NCBI GenBank assembly: GCA_026936325.1
Contig: JAPTHN010000011.1
Location: 33,762,629-33,826,628, forward strand
Reading direction: 5' to 3'
Length of the DNA: 64,000 nt
From: Platynereis dumerilii
Taxonomy: Eukaryota; Annelida; Polychaeta; Phyllodocida; Nereididae
Within the stretch, counting starts at the first letter, position 1; each line of letters starts with the position of its first letter. The position numbers and the translations under genes are program-made. The notes under the pieces were generated by a model that worked only from the letters and a program-made list of their open reading frames with translations, ran no database searches and was not told the DNA's origin. This document shows positions 1 to 11,091 of this stretch, piece after piece.

Positions 1-719
1 CTCATGGATATTTTTTAAGTGACCTCCCTTTTCGTCTGAAGTTGCACACACGTTTTAGAATTGCAAGTAAATTTCCCCGATTTTTTCATAATTTTCTCAT
101 ATTGTAATCCGCGTAGCTCTTAAAAAACATCGGTTATCCCCCCTCAAAGACCACTTTTTCAATAAAGTGTATTTCCAGCTATATTCCTTTAATTATTCAT
201 AAAATTCTCATGGATATTGTTCGAGTGACACTGCTTTTCGTTATAAATCAAACACTTTTTTAGTATTTTACTGTACTTTTTAATGTAATGACATAAGATT
301 TTGAAAAGATCATAGTTCAAAAATTATATTGGATAGCCCGCCTATTTTTTATTACATTGGAAAGCTCTCTTCTAGAAGAACTTTTTGGCACAGTTTCGTG
401 AATATCTCATGGATTTCCGATTTCTTGCCAAGTGTGGGATTCAACTTTAAGCAAGTATTATCCTAGAAAATTACTTTTGAAATCCCATTTCTGGATTAAA
501 TCTTGCACATTTAATTATTTGAGGGGGTTTTCTCTGGACCCCCCTGGGTCCCTCTAAAAAATGTATTTGAGGGGGTCCTTATAACATTTGGGGGGGTCAA
601 AACCCCCTTGACCCCCCCCTTATTTCGAACACTGACTATCACCCATCCACCTCGTTAAAATATATGGTCGTTATAAATAAGTAAAATAACCAGCAAATTG
701 TTCCCCTTGACTTGCACAG
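1..719. other. CGRRF1 intron, repeat-rich
   Basis: No exon recognised. The phrase CTCATGGATATT plus about 40 following bases occurs at 1 and again at 208, and CTCATGGATTTCC at 410, suggesting a decayed repeat of about 205 bp. At 517-640 there are G and C runs (gggggtc / gacccccc) that can pair with each other. Confidence 0.4.
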
Positions 720-879
720 ATTCAATCACTGCTGTCACTCGTTAGACTACAATGCAAAATTTGTTCCATCTGAAGGAACCTCAGGTCAACTTGACCTTGG
801 ACCGGTGCCAAGAGCATTATACCCCTTGGTGCTCGTCTTAGCCGTCAATGACAGCTCTTCTGTCTCGTCTGATTCTATT
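720..879 (+). CDS. CGRRF1: CGRRF1 exon (first in window)
   Basis: Acceptor ttgcacag and donor ATT/gtaagt. It enters on the third base of a codon and ends at phase 0. It encodes the conserved PVPRALYPLVLVL strand before the RING region. Confidence 0.85.
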
Positions 880-2167
880 GTAAGTATATCTGCTCAATTT
901 AATATGTTCTTAACAATTCTGTCTCATAAATAAATTTGTTTTGATCTCAGCTATTGCCTGGTCACTTTGACCCATGTTGGGTAGCAGTTTCAATCATCCT
1001 TTCCTCTTGCTCGGTCCAAATTTAAGCGTGCCTCATAAATATCCAGTCCAATATCCAGCCATTTATCTGTATTATTATTTTCATAAATCACGCAAAATCT
1101 ATATTCATATTTATAATATATTAATATTGATATTGTCAATTTTGGGGAATTTGTAAAGGACAATCCTAAAAATTACATCAATCAAAATTTTGAATGTTTG
1201 TCCTCTCAGTTTATTATGTAATAAGTCTTAATTGATATTAAATATGAATTTATTCTTGTTTGCTTCTAGGTTAACATGGTCAGTATTTTTCACCTCAAAG
1301 ATGACGTTGTGACTGTTACATCACACATCATCAGCCAGTATGTCCGAACATCATCAAGTCAGCCATTTTGTTTACAGGTAAGTTGTTTTTAGAAAAGTCA
1401 TGAAATTCTTGAATTCTTTTGTTCATTTCAAAGTTTCTGTTTTATAATTTTAATTTTATTACCTTTCTGTGATATTCTTGACAATATTGTTTAAATGTTA
1501 TTTCATAAATTTTTTATGAATTTATATAATATTCTTGAAAAAGGATTTCTTAATCAGAAAAAGTTTGGTATGATAAACTAATTTAATGACCTTTTTTTGT
1601 TGGTTTGGTAGGCCTAAATGTTACTAAAATGGAAGATATTCTAAAAAAAATCTGTAGCCACGTCTTTACTCTGTGGCCATGTTTATTCAAAAGAATATGT
1701 ACTTTTTTTCTTGGCATTCTGATACGATTATATTTTAATACGATTATATTCTAATTCTAATTCTAATTCTTATATCTGAGTAAATTTTGTACTTTCAGCA
1801 ATTGTTTGTCGCATCATCAGAAGAACAAGAACAACAAGCAGAAACTTCTCAAGAGACAGAAGAACCGAGCGGCCAAAGTAACGATGAGAGGATAATGGGG
1901 CACTGCATTGTGTGTCAGACGGAATCCATAAGCCGAGTTATACTTCCATGCAGACATGCTTGTGTATGTGATGACTGTTTCTTACGTTTGGACAAATGCC
2001 CAATGTGTCGGGGACCTATATATTCTTTCTTCATGTTAAATGGGTCAACCACCGCGGAAAATGACCCCAACACGCAAAATGCATCAGACACAGCTGCCCC
2101 CGAGCAGGAACATTGGTTTTATAGGTGGAATAATTCTCTCAACGAATTTCTGGGCTTCACCTCGTGA
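720..2167 (+). CDS. CGRRF1: CGRRF1, cell growth regulator with RING finger domain 1 (3' part, three exons)
   Basis: Three exons, 720-879, 1270-1377 and 1799-2167, join in frame (last two introns phase 0) and encode the last 211 residues. Exon one carries DLGPVPRALYPLVLVLAV, aligning with the DFGTVPRSRYPLVALLTL stretch of human CGRRF1. Exon two, NMVSIFHLKDD, aligns with SMVSVIHIPD. The last exon holds an acidic, Gln/Glu-rich linker and then a C3HC4 RING: CIVC, an 11-residue gap, CRHACVC, DDC and CPMC. All eight zinc ligands are present. The human protein is an ER-associated ubiquitin ligase of 332 aa with an N-terminal membrane segment; that part lies left of the window. The C-terminus after the RING is longer than in human and ends WNNSLNEFLGFTS. 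It converges on GCH1. Identity is secure; the first acceptor at 718-719 (intron phase 2) is slightly less certain. Confidence 0.9.
1270..1377 (+). CDS. CGRRF1: CGRRF1 penultimate exon
   Basis: 36 codons, phase 0 at both ends (ttctag / CAG-gtaagt). It encodes VNMVSIFHLKDD and the SQYVRTSSS segment matching human ILYQYLLLAQ. Confidence 0.9.
1799..2167 (+). CDS. CGRRF1: CGRRF1 terminal exon with RING finger
   Basis: Acceptor tttcag; 122 codons then TGA. It contains the complete C3HC4 RING. A poly-acidic linker (SSEEQEQQAETSQETEE) precedes it. Confidence 0.92.
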   Translation, partial: QLFVASSEEQEQQAETSQETEEPSGQSNDERIMGHCIVCQTESISRVILPCRHACVCDDCFLRLDKCPMCRGPIYSFFMLNGSTTAENDPNTQNASDTAAPEQEHWFYRWNNSLNEFLGFTS

Positions 2168-2930
2168 ATCTACATAATCAATGGGACTTCTGTGTTATTG
2201 TAATTCTTATTTGTAATGTCTGGTTTACAATTTACGCATCTTGGATTGATGTTCAAAATTTATAGGTTTATTGGGAATTTAAAACTAGCACCTGGCAGTT
2301 TAATGATGGCTTCCCCTGCATCTTATATAGTACAGGTAGCCTATGTGGAGCGGTGAAATGTGTACTATGCTGTGCTAACGTCTGATGGTTGTTTTAATGT
2401 CAGTGCGGACAATAGTCAGCAGCTTACCAACTAATAACTGAACGATAAACACACCTATTATTATCTATTATTAATGTTTCTCAATGATTTAGAGCCTATG
2501 CAGAATGTGATTGTAAATTTTTGAGTTATTACAGTTTGAGTGGCAGGCCACTCCTACCACATGTGAAATGTACTTAATTGACATATGTGCAATGACATGT
2601 GATGACATTTTAAGTTATGATCAGTAGGTGGTCAGAATAATAATTTAATAATACAATGTAGATTGTTTTCATGACTCCTGATGGTTAGAATCCTCCTTAA
2701 AAGTCTCACGATTATAAAATGCTTGCAAGTTCAACATCAAAATTTTAGTAAATATACATGAATGTGAAAAACATTTTAAATATCCCTGAGCTTTGAGCAA
2801 GTTTACAGAATCATGAACATTCTCTGATCAACTGGTCTTATAACTTGAACAGTTCTTATTTTTCTGTTTAAATGTTGTATATTGCGTACATGCGCTTTGT
2901 TAGGACTTCCATTTTGTTGCCTGATTATTA
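2168..2930. other. CGRRF1 3' UTR / intergenic
   Basis: AT-rich, no ORF or clear repeat. It presumably begins with the CGRRF1 3' UTR; no canonical AATAAA is seen close to the stop. Confidence 0.4.
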
Positions 2931-2931
2931 T

Positions 2932-3270
2932 AGTATAGTATAGTATAGTTTATTTATTAAAGTCTCACGTCATCAGATACAATAAAAACAAGGTTAAAAA
3001 CAATTGGGATGACCCATTCTCAACAGAATTATGAGAGACTAAAAACAAGATAAAAACATATTATTCTTTAGATAAAAACAGTAATCTTTGATTTAAAATC
3101 ATATCACAGGCTTTGGCAACATAATGACTAAGAGTATTATTACAAAAGAGCACCACAAATTTATCACAATTACCTAAATTATCAAACCCGTCAATTGATT
3201 GTCTGGCATGATTATACAGTTCTTCTCTTATAGCATTATAACATCTGCATTCAGTGATAACATGAATTTA
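2932..3270 (-). mobile_element. 5'-truncated LINE, 3' end with end of reverse-transcriptase ORF
   Basis: On the minus strand an open frame from about 3261 to a TAA at 3061 reads ECRCYNAIREELYNHARQS ... AKACDMILNQRLLFLSKE. This is the kind of C-terminal tail that follows the reverse transcriptase in CR1/Jockey-like LINEs (CxxYxxxREEL pattern). A short 3' UTR follows, ending in a (TATAG)n microsatellite at about 2930-2950, typical of LINE tails. Only the last 67 residues or so remain. The exact clade cannot be decided by eye. Confidence 0.65.
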
Positions 3271-3649
3271 TTTATTTATGTCTTTGTTGTCTGCTTTTGT
3301 AGAATAAATTATAAACAATATAAATTTTGTCAATTGAATTTCACCAAGAGAATTTAGGTACAGACTGAAGTGTTTAATTAAGGCTGAAAACGTGTGAGTC
3401 ATGCTTAATCCTATATATATATTTGTGGAAGAAACTATATCATCTCAACCATAAGGCTTTTTCCTGTCAACTAATAACACTATGAATCTCACCTCCAAAC
3501 TCCTGAATTCACATGAGGATTTCAACCATGCAACGATTTTGCTCAACTCTCATAAGTTTTGCTAATTACAATTAATTAGTTAAAATCGCCATATGGTGAC
3601 ACTGCTATCCCGGTTAAGGTTTCGTTAAGTGTCCATTTGTGTCCTTAGT

Positions 3650-4370
3650 ATTTCACTTACATGTATGAAATTTGGTACAGATATTTGCCTGTGGGTATTG
3701 GTTGGGAGTATGTCGAGAAATCCAAGATGGCTGCCATTTTGTGGCAGCCATTTTGGCGGCCATTCTTGAACTGGCCACTGTCATCTTAATATTCCACTTA
3801 TAGTTATGCAATTTGGTACAGCTATTGGCCTGTGGCCATTGCTTGGGAACATGTCCAGAAATCCAAGATGGCTGCAATTTTGTGGTGGCCATCTTTCTTC
3901 ATTCTTTAACTGCTCGCTGTGACCTTTATATTTCCCTTATTACAGATATGAAATTTGGTACAGGTATTGCCCTGTGGATATGGATTGAGAACATGTTGTG
4001 AAATCCAAGATGGCAGCCATTGTGTCTTTCTTCATTCATGAACTGCCAGCTGTGATCTTAATATTTCGCTTACACTAATGATATTTCATGCAGGTATTCA
4101 CCCGTGGGTGTAACTGTTGCTTGGGAATATGTCACGAAATCCAAGATGGCTGCCATTTCATGTTGGCCATTTTGGCAGTCATTCTTGCACTGCCCGCTGT
4201 CACCCTAATATTCCGCTTAAAGTTATGAAATTTGCTACAGGTATTGGCCTGTGGGTATTACTTGGGAACATGTCCACAAATCCAAGAAGCCTGCGCTTTT
4301 GTGGTGGCCATCTTTCTTCATTCTTCAACTGCCCACTCTGACCTTCATATTTTCCTTTACACAGTTCTTT
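3650..4370. repeat. Tandem repeat, about 140-bp unit, five copies
   Basis: The phrase ATGAAATTTGGTACAGG, then TGTGGGTATTG, GGGAACATGTC and AAATCCAAGATGGCTGCCA recurs at about 3666, 3810, 3950, 4085 and 4225. ORFs here on both strands are by-products of the repeat. A diverged copy in the opposite orientation lies at 19240-19500. Confidence 0.75.
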
Positions 4371-5047
4371 GCTCACCAAACTATAGTTCACCTATACATC
4401 TCGGTTCAGCTGTATATCATTCACTTCCCCTTGATGTGGGGGGGGGGGACTTAGGACTTTTCTTCCACGGGAAATCATTTCTTTCACAGTGACGCCGACA
4501 GTCATTATTTATTTTGGGTGTCTGACGTCCAATTATTAATTTCTACATCACAAAAAACCATGTTACACACCATTTCTTTATGACTCCCCAAAACTATTTC
4601 TTTTGTTTCACCAAAACGACACAAGAACTTATTTCTTTAACACAGAATCAAAACGTTCGCCCCCTCACATATAATGCAAAATGCTGTTTACCGTCCAAAT
4701 TTATTTTTCCTGTCTCTGACTCATTCTCCAGACTGCCACAATTGCCCACAAACCTGCCTGACTGCCATTTGTGTTATCCTTTATCACAGGTAAATGCTAG
4801 TCTCTTGATAAACATAAAATAAAGTCTAAAGTTCTTTGAAAACCATTGGTGGTGTTACAGATCCATCCCAAGTCACAGCATGAGGAGCATGATGAACTTT
4901 CAGATCTTGATGCAAAATAATTAGAGCCTATTTCATTAAGAGTTGTCAAGAGGGCATTGGCCATAGGGCTACGCAATAACTAGTGTTGTATCACAATGTT
5001 GCTAAATCATCCAATAAATTCACAAACAAGATTTTGGAAATTGTCAA
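4371..5047. other. Intergenic, no gene seen
   Basis: Contains an 11-bp G run at 4438 and otherwise ordinary AT-rich sequence. Short ORFs show no recognisable motif. Confidence 0.35.
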
Positions 5048-5049
5048 TA

Positions 5050-6008
5050 GGGGAGGCGGGGGTCAGAAGTCACAAATTTCAGAAAAAGCCCCGGAACAGA
5101 GCAGGTGTTTGTTAGATCTGAATGACCTTTGGCACAATTATGCAGTATTTAGTTGACTATAATTGTATCACATGATATCTGCTGTGCTGTAAATAGGCTT
5201 TAGTCAGTTCACAATTATTTAAGGCAAAGTCCGATGTGACTTTTTACCCCATGTCAGGGTCAAGAAGTCACAACCATGGGGTAACAAGTCAAATGCAATT
5301 GTTGTGAACATACAACAATATATGAGGTAATATGCAGACCTAGACTTGATAGTCATCCTTGTGCATGAAATTTATAGTGAGCCTTCCAAAGCGATCGGCA
5401 TGCAATGACAATGCACCATCAGCAAAGCCGGCGTCAGAAATTGCCCAAAGTTTGCGAAATGAAATTTTGCTGCAATGCTCTCTCATCAGTATTATTGATG
5501 ATGGATGATGATAATATTGTAAGCTAAAAGCCTCAAGTGTGGAATATTTTACTTTCCTTAGCACAGAACACTGACTTCCCGGTACCCAGTGGTAAAATAT
5601 CACAGTGCTGGGGTGAAATGTCACAGTGTGACATTTCACCCCTCAGCTGTTTTTTAAATTCAACACATGATCATGGCAACTTGGTGACCAAATGGCCAAA
5701 AATGGGTTCACTGCATGAAAGACAATTATCCAAAAGACCTTGAAACACTAGCACAACTTCCTATGTCACAGTGACCAGACATTAATAGAGAAAGTTCAGA
5801 ATCAATAAAACCTGTTTGGGACACCAAAAATGCATGAGGTGGGTAAAAACCCACTTTGCACAATGAGTATAATTTTCACATTCCCTGCAGACCTTCTTCT
5901 CATAAAAGTGTCCCAAATTATGATTTAAGCTTAAGAATTAGGTCACTGTAAGTTGGTCAAAAAGGCCTGTGACTTTTTACCCCTGTGACTTTTCACCCCC
6001 TCTTCCCC
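5050..6008. mobile_element. TA-flanked non-autonomous DNA transposon A (motif GGGGTGAAAAGTCACA)
   Basis: Left end TA then GGGGAGGCGGGGGTCAGAAG; right end, reversed, TA then GGGGAAGAGGGGGTGAAAAG. The terminal motif is repeated in tandem at the right end (gtgactttttacccc, gtgacttttcacccc). It also recurs inside at 5231-5290 and as a near-perfect palindrome at 5610-5642, two 16-bp arms GGGGTGAAATGTCACA with a 1-base spacer. No ORF of transposase size. The TA duplication at 5048-5049 and 6009-6010 suggests Tc1/mariner-type integration. See the sister element at 11427-12406. Confidence 0.7.
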
Positions 6009-6010
6009 TA

Positions 6011-8670
6011 CGTAATATAAGTTTCATAAACAAAATGGACTTTCATTAAAAAATACTAAAAAGTTGAATTTATTTATAGCACCTATCTGCAATAACTTTA
6101 TTGCACTACTTGAAATCTCATAACAGATGAATTAATTTTCAATTAACTTTGCAACCCAAATCAGAGGTGCAAATAAAACATTTTTTCTTCCACATCATAG
6201 CATTCTCAAATGCTAAAGATTCTTATTGTTTCAATACTCCACCATATAAGCAGCCTACACGTTTTCGGCTTTAATGCCAATAGCTATACTTCAGCCAAGT
6301 GGGCCACTTGCGAGATGTCACAAGTTGGGTCTGAACCTCCGGTCTAAGACTCTAAACCATCAGAGATCGAACTAAATCTTGTACTGACCTAATTGGAAAA
6401 TTATCTCGTAGAAGGATAAAGAACCATTTTAAAAGTTTTACTCAAACAACTTTCAGTTTGCAAGGAATAACAACCAACGAAAATTTCACTGATGCCATAG
6501 ATATATTCCTTTAATAGAAGACTATTAGAGTACGTACAACTTTCTTGGTGTCACCAGCACCAGAAATTTACAGATACATGATAAGTCATGATTACCTTAT
6601 GTTAAACAAAGCTGTCCCAGTTACTTTATAGCAAAGGCAAAAGTAAGGAAAAGGTCCATACTTAATTTCCAATCCATGATATGAAATCAAAAATTTCCTT
6701 TTAAGATTATTAACTTTTTTTCTGTTTCACTATAAAAATTTAGTTGGAAAAATAGCCTATTCCTGATTTTAATTAAGCTTTTTTAAAACTTCAGCAATGA
6801 CACTGATTTGCAATTTTAGCCTTGCTCTACTACGGTAACTCAAATTGTCTCAGCTCATTAATTAACTGGAACAGCCTCATTTAATAGCCTATCCATATTT
6901 TACATTCTTTCAAAACAATTATTCAGCATTACCAAATGCAGGTTTTCACAGCCTTCAATAAATTTGCCACTATACATGTTTCATATGTCCACTGCAATTA
7001 AATTCTAAATGCAATTTCATGCACATGCAAAATACTGAGAGAATAGGGATAGCTCAATAATTGTATATAAATAATACCGTTAATTAAAATTGTCATTTAT
7101 GAGATAATTATTAATTAATTCAAATATTCATGCAGTAATAAATTAAAAGATCCTTGGCACAACCTTTTAAAGTTAATAAAATCACAAATTATATATGTCA
7201 TGAAGGTCGACTTAAAAATTTATAGTAATATGGTGACATGAAACTGCCACAGCAAGTAATAAACTGTAGAAAGCTCTACAAAACCATCTCGTCACAGCCA
7301 TTTTGAAAGTGATAGTTTCTTAAAACAATATTATGTATAGCATTTGAGAATTAAATCTCATACAGGCATCACAAATTGTGATAAACTTCACAGATCTTTA
7401 AGCAATACTACAACTGGAACAATACTGTTCATTCATGTGCAAATGACATGTCTTCTGTTGTCACATTAACACCAGCAGAGTATTTCACAATAGCATTTCG
7501 ATCTTAAAGGATGAATGTATTTACAATATTTCAATCTGTCCAGGCCCTCATCAGATCCACAATTTGGAGTTTCTTATTCAAATTAGGGATAGTATATAGT
7601 TATACCCTTAGGCTTTGAGCATACAGCCAAAAAAAATTTATGATAATTTTTTCGCAATATTGACACTTTTGTCCGAAAGATGAGCAAAATACACCGTTCA
7701 CTGCTGGAGAAATGTCACATGGATGAAACATGAAATCATACAAATATTGGCATCAATCTATGTTTACATTCAGAATAAACGGGTTCTAGACGAAGAAAAC
7801 TAGACATGCATAGGTAACTCATACATTGACTAACTGTTATACCTCAAGAAAGGTATTTAAAATATGAATTTATCAATAGATCTATATGTATATAACAATG
7901 TAACATTTTATTATTTGCACAGCACTGACTTGAATGGATAACCATGAGTATTTTCAGAACAATACAGTGCACCATGAAGATTGTACAGATGAAGATTTGA
8001 AATGTAGTATTACACGGACAAGTATAGTATTATCTCCAAATGTAACTTTCTAAACATCATTGTAACAGAGATCCGACAAAAAGCAACAACATACTTTTAT
8101 TCATAATTGGGCCTATTGTAATTGTAAGCAAAATTAGTAAAAAGCCCACAAAGATAAAGACCCTCCTCCCATCCTAATTACTCATGGACCCCTCAATTAC
8201 ATTATCTCATTACAATTATGGCTTCATTTTGCAACAATAGGATAAGAGATAGACCATTAGATATACCCTAAAATTCTGGCTGATCAGACACTTATGCAGT
8301 GTAAATTGTTTTGTTGTTGGCACACTTTTCAAGGTTACAATAAGTAATCGGAACTTATGTCATCCTAGCAACAGGCCAAACGAATACATAACATTGGCCT
8401 GCATATTTGGGTTTTTGTAAGCATAAATAATTCCTAAAGCAAGACTGATGTGTCTGGAAAGTGGACACATCACATCATAAATATTACATTTTGCATTCTG
8501 GATTATATAGAAACACATATATATATAGAATATATTTATATTTTGCCAGGGGGTAATTTTTTGAATTTGTCTAAAATAAATATCTTGAAGCGGAATCTAT
8601 TTTAGTGATGAAACAAAACTTGTGAAATACATAATTAAGAAGATGGGCTTTCTCTAAACTCTAAAATCTA
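6011..8670. other. AT-rich spacer between CGRRF1 and GCH1
   Basis: No ORF, tRNA or transposon end recognised. It may belong to a long GCH1 3' UTR (minus strand). Several copies of CACAGCC occur from 6945 onward; see findings. Confidence 0.35.
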
Positions 8671-8674
8671 AGTA

Positions 8675-8800
8675 GGGCTTAGATAGATAGATAGATAGAC
8701 TTTATTTAGCCACATTAAAAGAGGGTACAGACATATATATATAATAATAAGCAGTACACTGTTGTAATGCGGTTCGGATTACACACAAAAGTTAAAAACT
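8675..8800 (-). mobile_element. Probable LINE 3' tail
   Basis: Read on the minus strand, TGTGGCTAAATAAAGTC is followed by (TATC)n, the usual ending of several LINE families. No coding remnant is visible upstream of it. Confidence 0.35.
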
Positions 8801-10958
8801 TATTTCCAGTGTGGACAAGACAGTCACACATATATTTACCATTTAATAGACATCATGAAATCTGGTTAGATAAAAGCAATAAAATGCAAAAATATTGTAT
8901 GTTGTATTGATATTATAATAAATAATATCTCCACGTGAGAATGTTTCCCATAAATAAAATTTACCCTTAAATAAAATTTCCTATAAATACACCTCAGAAA
9001 ATGAGCATTAAACAGTGGCAATTCTAAATAAGTAAATTGTCTTCATTTAAATAATATGATTTCAAGTTAGGATTGAGAGAAAATAATAAAAGTATATGTG
9101 ATAACGAAAAATATTCATACATTTTCCTTGGTATGATACGCACAATATTTGAGAACAATTTATTTTCATGGAACTTTTTCACAGCCATTTGTTCCTGTAA
9201 TAGTTAGATGAATATATCCACTATCTTAATCTTAACAGCCAAGTTATCAGTCATATATGACTTCAGAATGATCAAGTTTGCAACTTACATATATTTCATG
9301 TATGTATAATTTATTTATTATATTCAAGTTCAAAGTTGACAATATCTGACACAGTAACACATTCTAGCTCCTACGTACATGTACAAAGTACAATAAATAC
9401 TATTATTCAATACATTAGCATCATATGTGATCATAAATAGCACAGTCATGACTTTATATCTTGTCAACACATATATGACATTTATATCTGTCTCAAATTG
9501 GCAACTACTGAATCAAGCTAATCGTTTCACTTACATCATATTTTCAGCAATAAACTCACAGCCATCTGAAAATATGTGTTTATCTCTTTAAGGTTTAATG
9601 GAATATGTATAGAATGTCACAGCCTCTTTAATAATTACATCTGAGAAATGCCAAGTACAGCTACATTTAAGATTTTGCAAAATATCTTATAAGTTTTGAA
9701 ATCTCTGAATGTAAACATCATATCGCACAGCCTATTTATGTTAATATCAGAATGATTAATAGGTACAATTCACAGCCGTAACCATTCATGTATATCTAAA
9801 ATAACTATACAGATCCATACATAAATAGAGCTATAACGCCCTTCTCCTACATAAATACTGACTTCAAATAAGGTCTAATAATAAACAAAACTATAACATT
9901 GAAGCACCAATGTGAATAAAAAAAAGCATAAATAAAATATGTTAAATATTTCAATTAAGTATTTGTCCAGGTATGCCGATTAATAGGCAATTTTAACTCA
10001 GCTGATGCATCAATTTGGAAGAGGCCTTCGGATGCATACACAGCAACATAAATACAAAATATTGGAGGATATAAGATTATAAATATAAATGATAAATGAA
10101 TTAACAATTTACCTAACAATGGACCATTTTCCACAATATAGAAAATTGTTTTCTTCAAATGACCACATTTGTTAAAAGTGCTTGTCTAAAATCAGATGCC
10201 GTGTACAGGTGCAAGGTTTTAATTTTCTGTGTTTCTTTTTTTGTCAAGCAGCGATCATCTGTTTGTAATCGGTACACCCAATAATATCAATCACTGATGT
10301 GTCTTATGGTATAGGCCAGTTTTACCCACAGTTTTCAAGCTATGTGTATCGTTGACAAGAATGAAATCTTATTGCATCGGTGACTAAACATTAAATTTTA
10401 GATTATTGGACGTATGTTTTCTGTGTTAGCTGATGCATACTAATAATACAACTTCTGCTTATTCCAAAATAATAATTCCCTATAATTAATATGTTAATTT
10501 GGTTCGCATCTACCTATAATTCTATCATTCTGTCTTTATCTCACTATCTTGTACAGTGTATCTGCATCATACAGTATATAATAACCAGAATCCTGTATCA
10601 TATTTATGCCAGACTTGGCCAAAATATCAGTACTGAGAAACAAATTCATACAATGTATGTAGCATTCAATCAGCGAAACCATGCCGTCTTTGATTGTCAG
10701 TGCAAGATTAAATCTATACAATAAATACTAAAATGCACATGATTGATCGACATTCTAAAATCTGTCAGCATCTAGGATCATTCTCTAACACTTCGATTGG
10801 TGTACGGTATCTGTAGGATTTCTGATCACTTCTCTACTGTTTGATTGGTGGCCTGCACGTTTCGGGGATATTTTCTGGGATATTATCTGGGATATTCAGA
10901 CAGTTTTTGGTGCGGAGGGGCTAGTTGTGCGATGGGGGAACAACAGCCCCGCCCGATT
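8801..10958. other. AT-rich region downstream of GCH1 (probable 3' UTR in part)
   Basis: The GCH1 stop is at 10959, so the part near 10958 should be its 3' UTR. ATTAAA on the minus strand at about 10218-10223 is one possible poly(A) signal and TTTATT (plus) near 9308 another. A 13-bp unit gggatatt-tct is repeated three times at 10864-10898. No other gene seen. Confidence 0.35.
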
Positions 10959-11091
10959 TCAGTTGCTGTGTTTGATCAACGCCAAAAATTCTTCGCGAGT
11001 CTTGGGGTCGTCACGAAACGTTCCGAGCATCGTACTGGTCAATGTGCGACTGTTCAGCTTCTGGACTCCTCTCATCACCATGCACATATGT
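10959..11091 (-). CDS. GCH1: GCH1 exon 6 (terminal)
   Basis: Acceptor cttgcag. Encodes [40 protein letters not shown] and HSN, then TGA. It includes the third zinc ligand. Confidence 0.97.

Noticed and set aside
1787-1798. Upstream extension of the CGRRF1 last exon
   Set aside because: Precedes the tttcag acceptor; exon phase and human alignment place the exon start at 1799.
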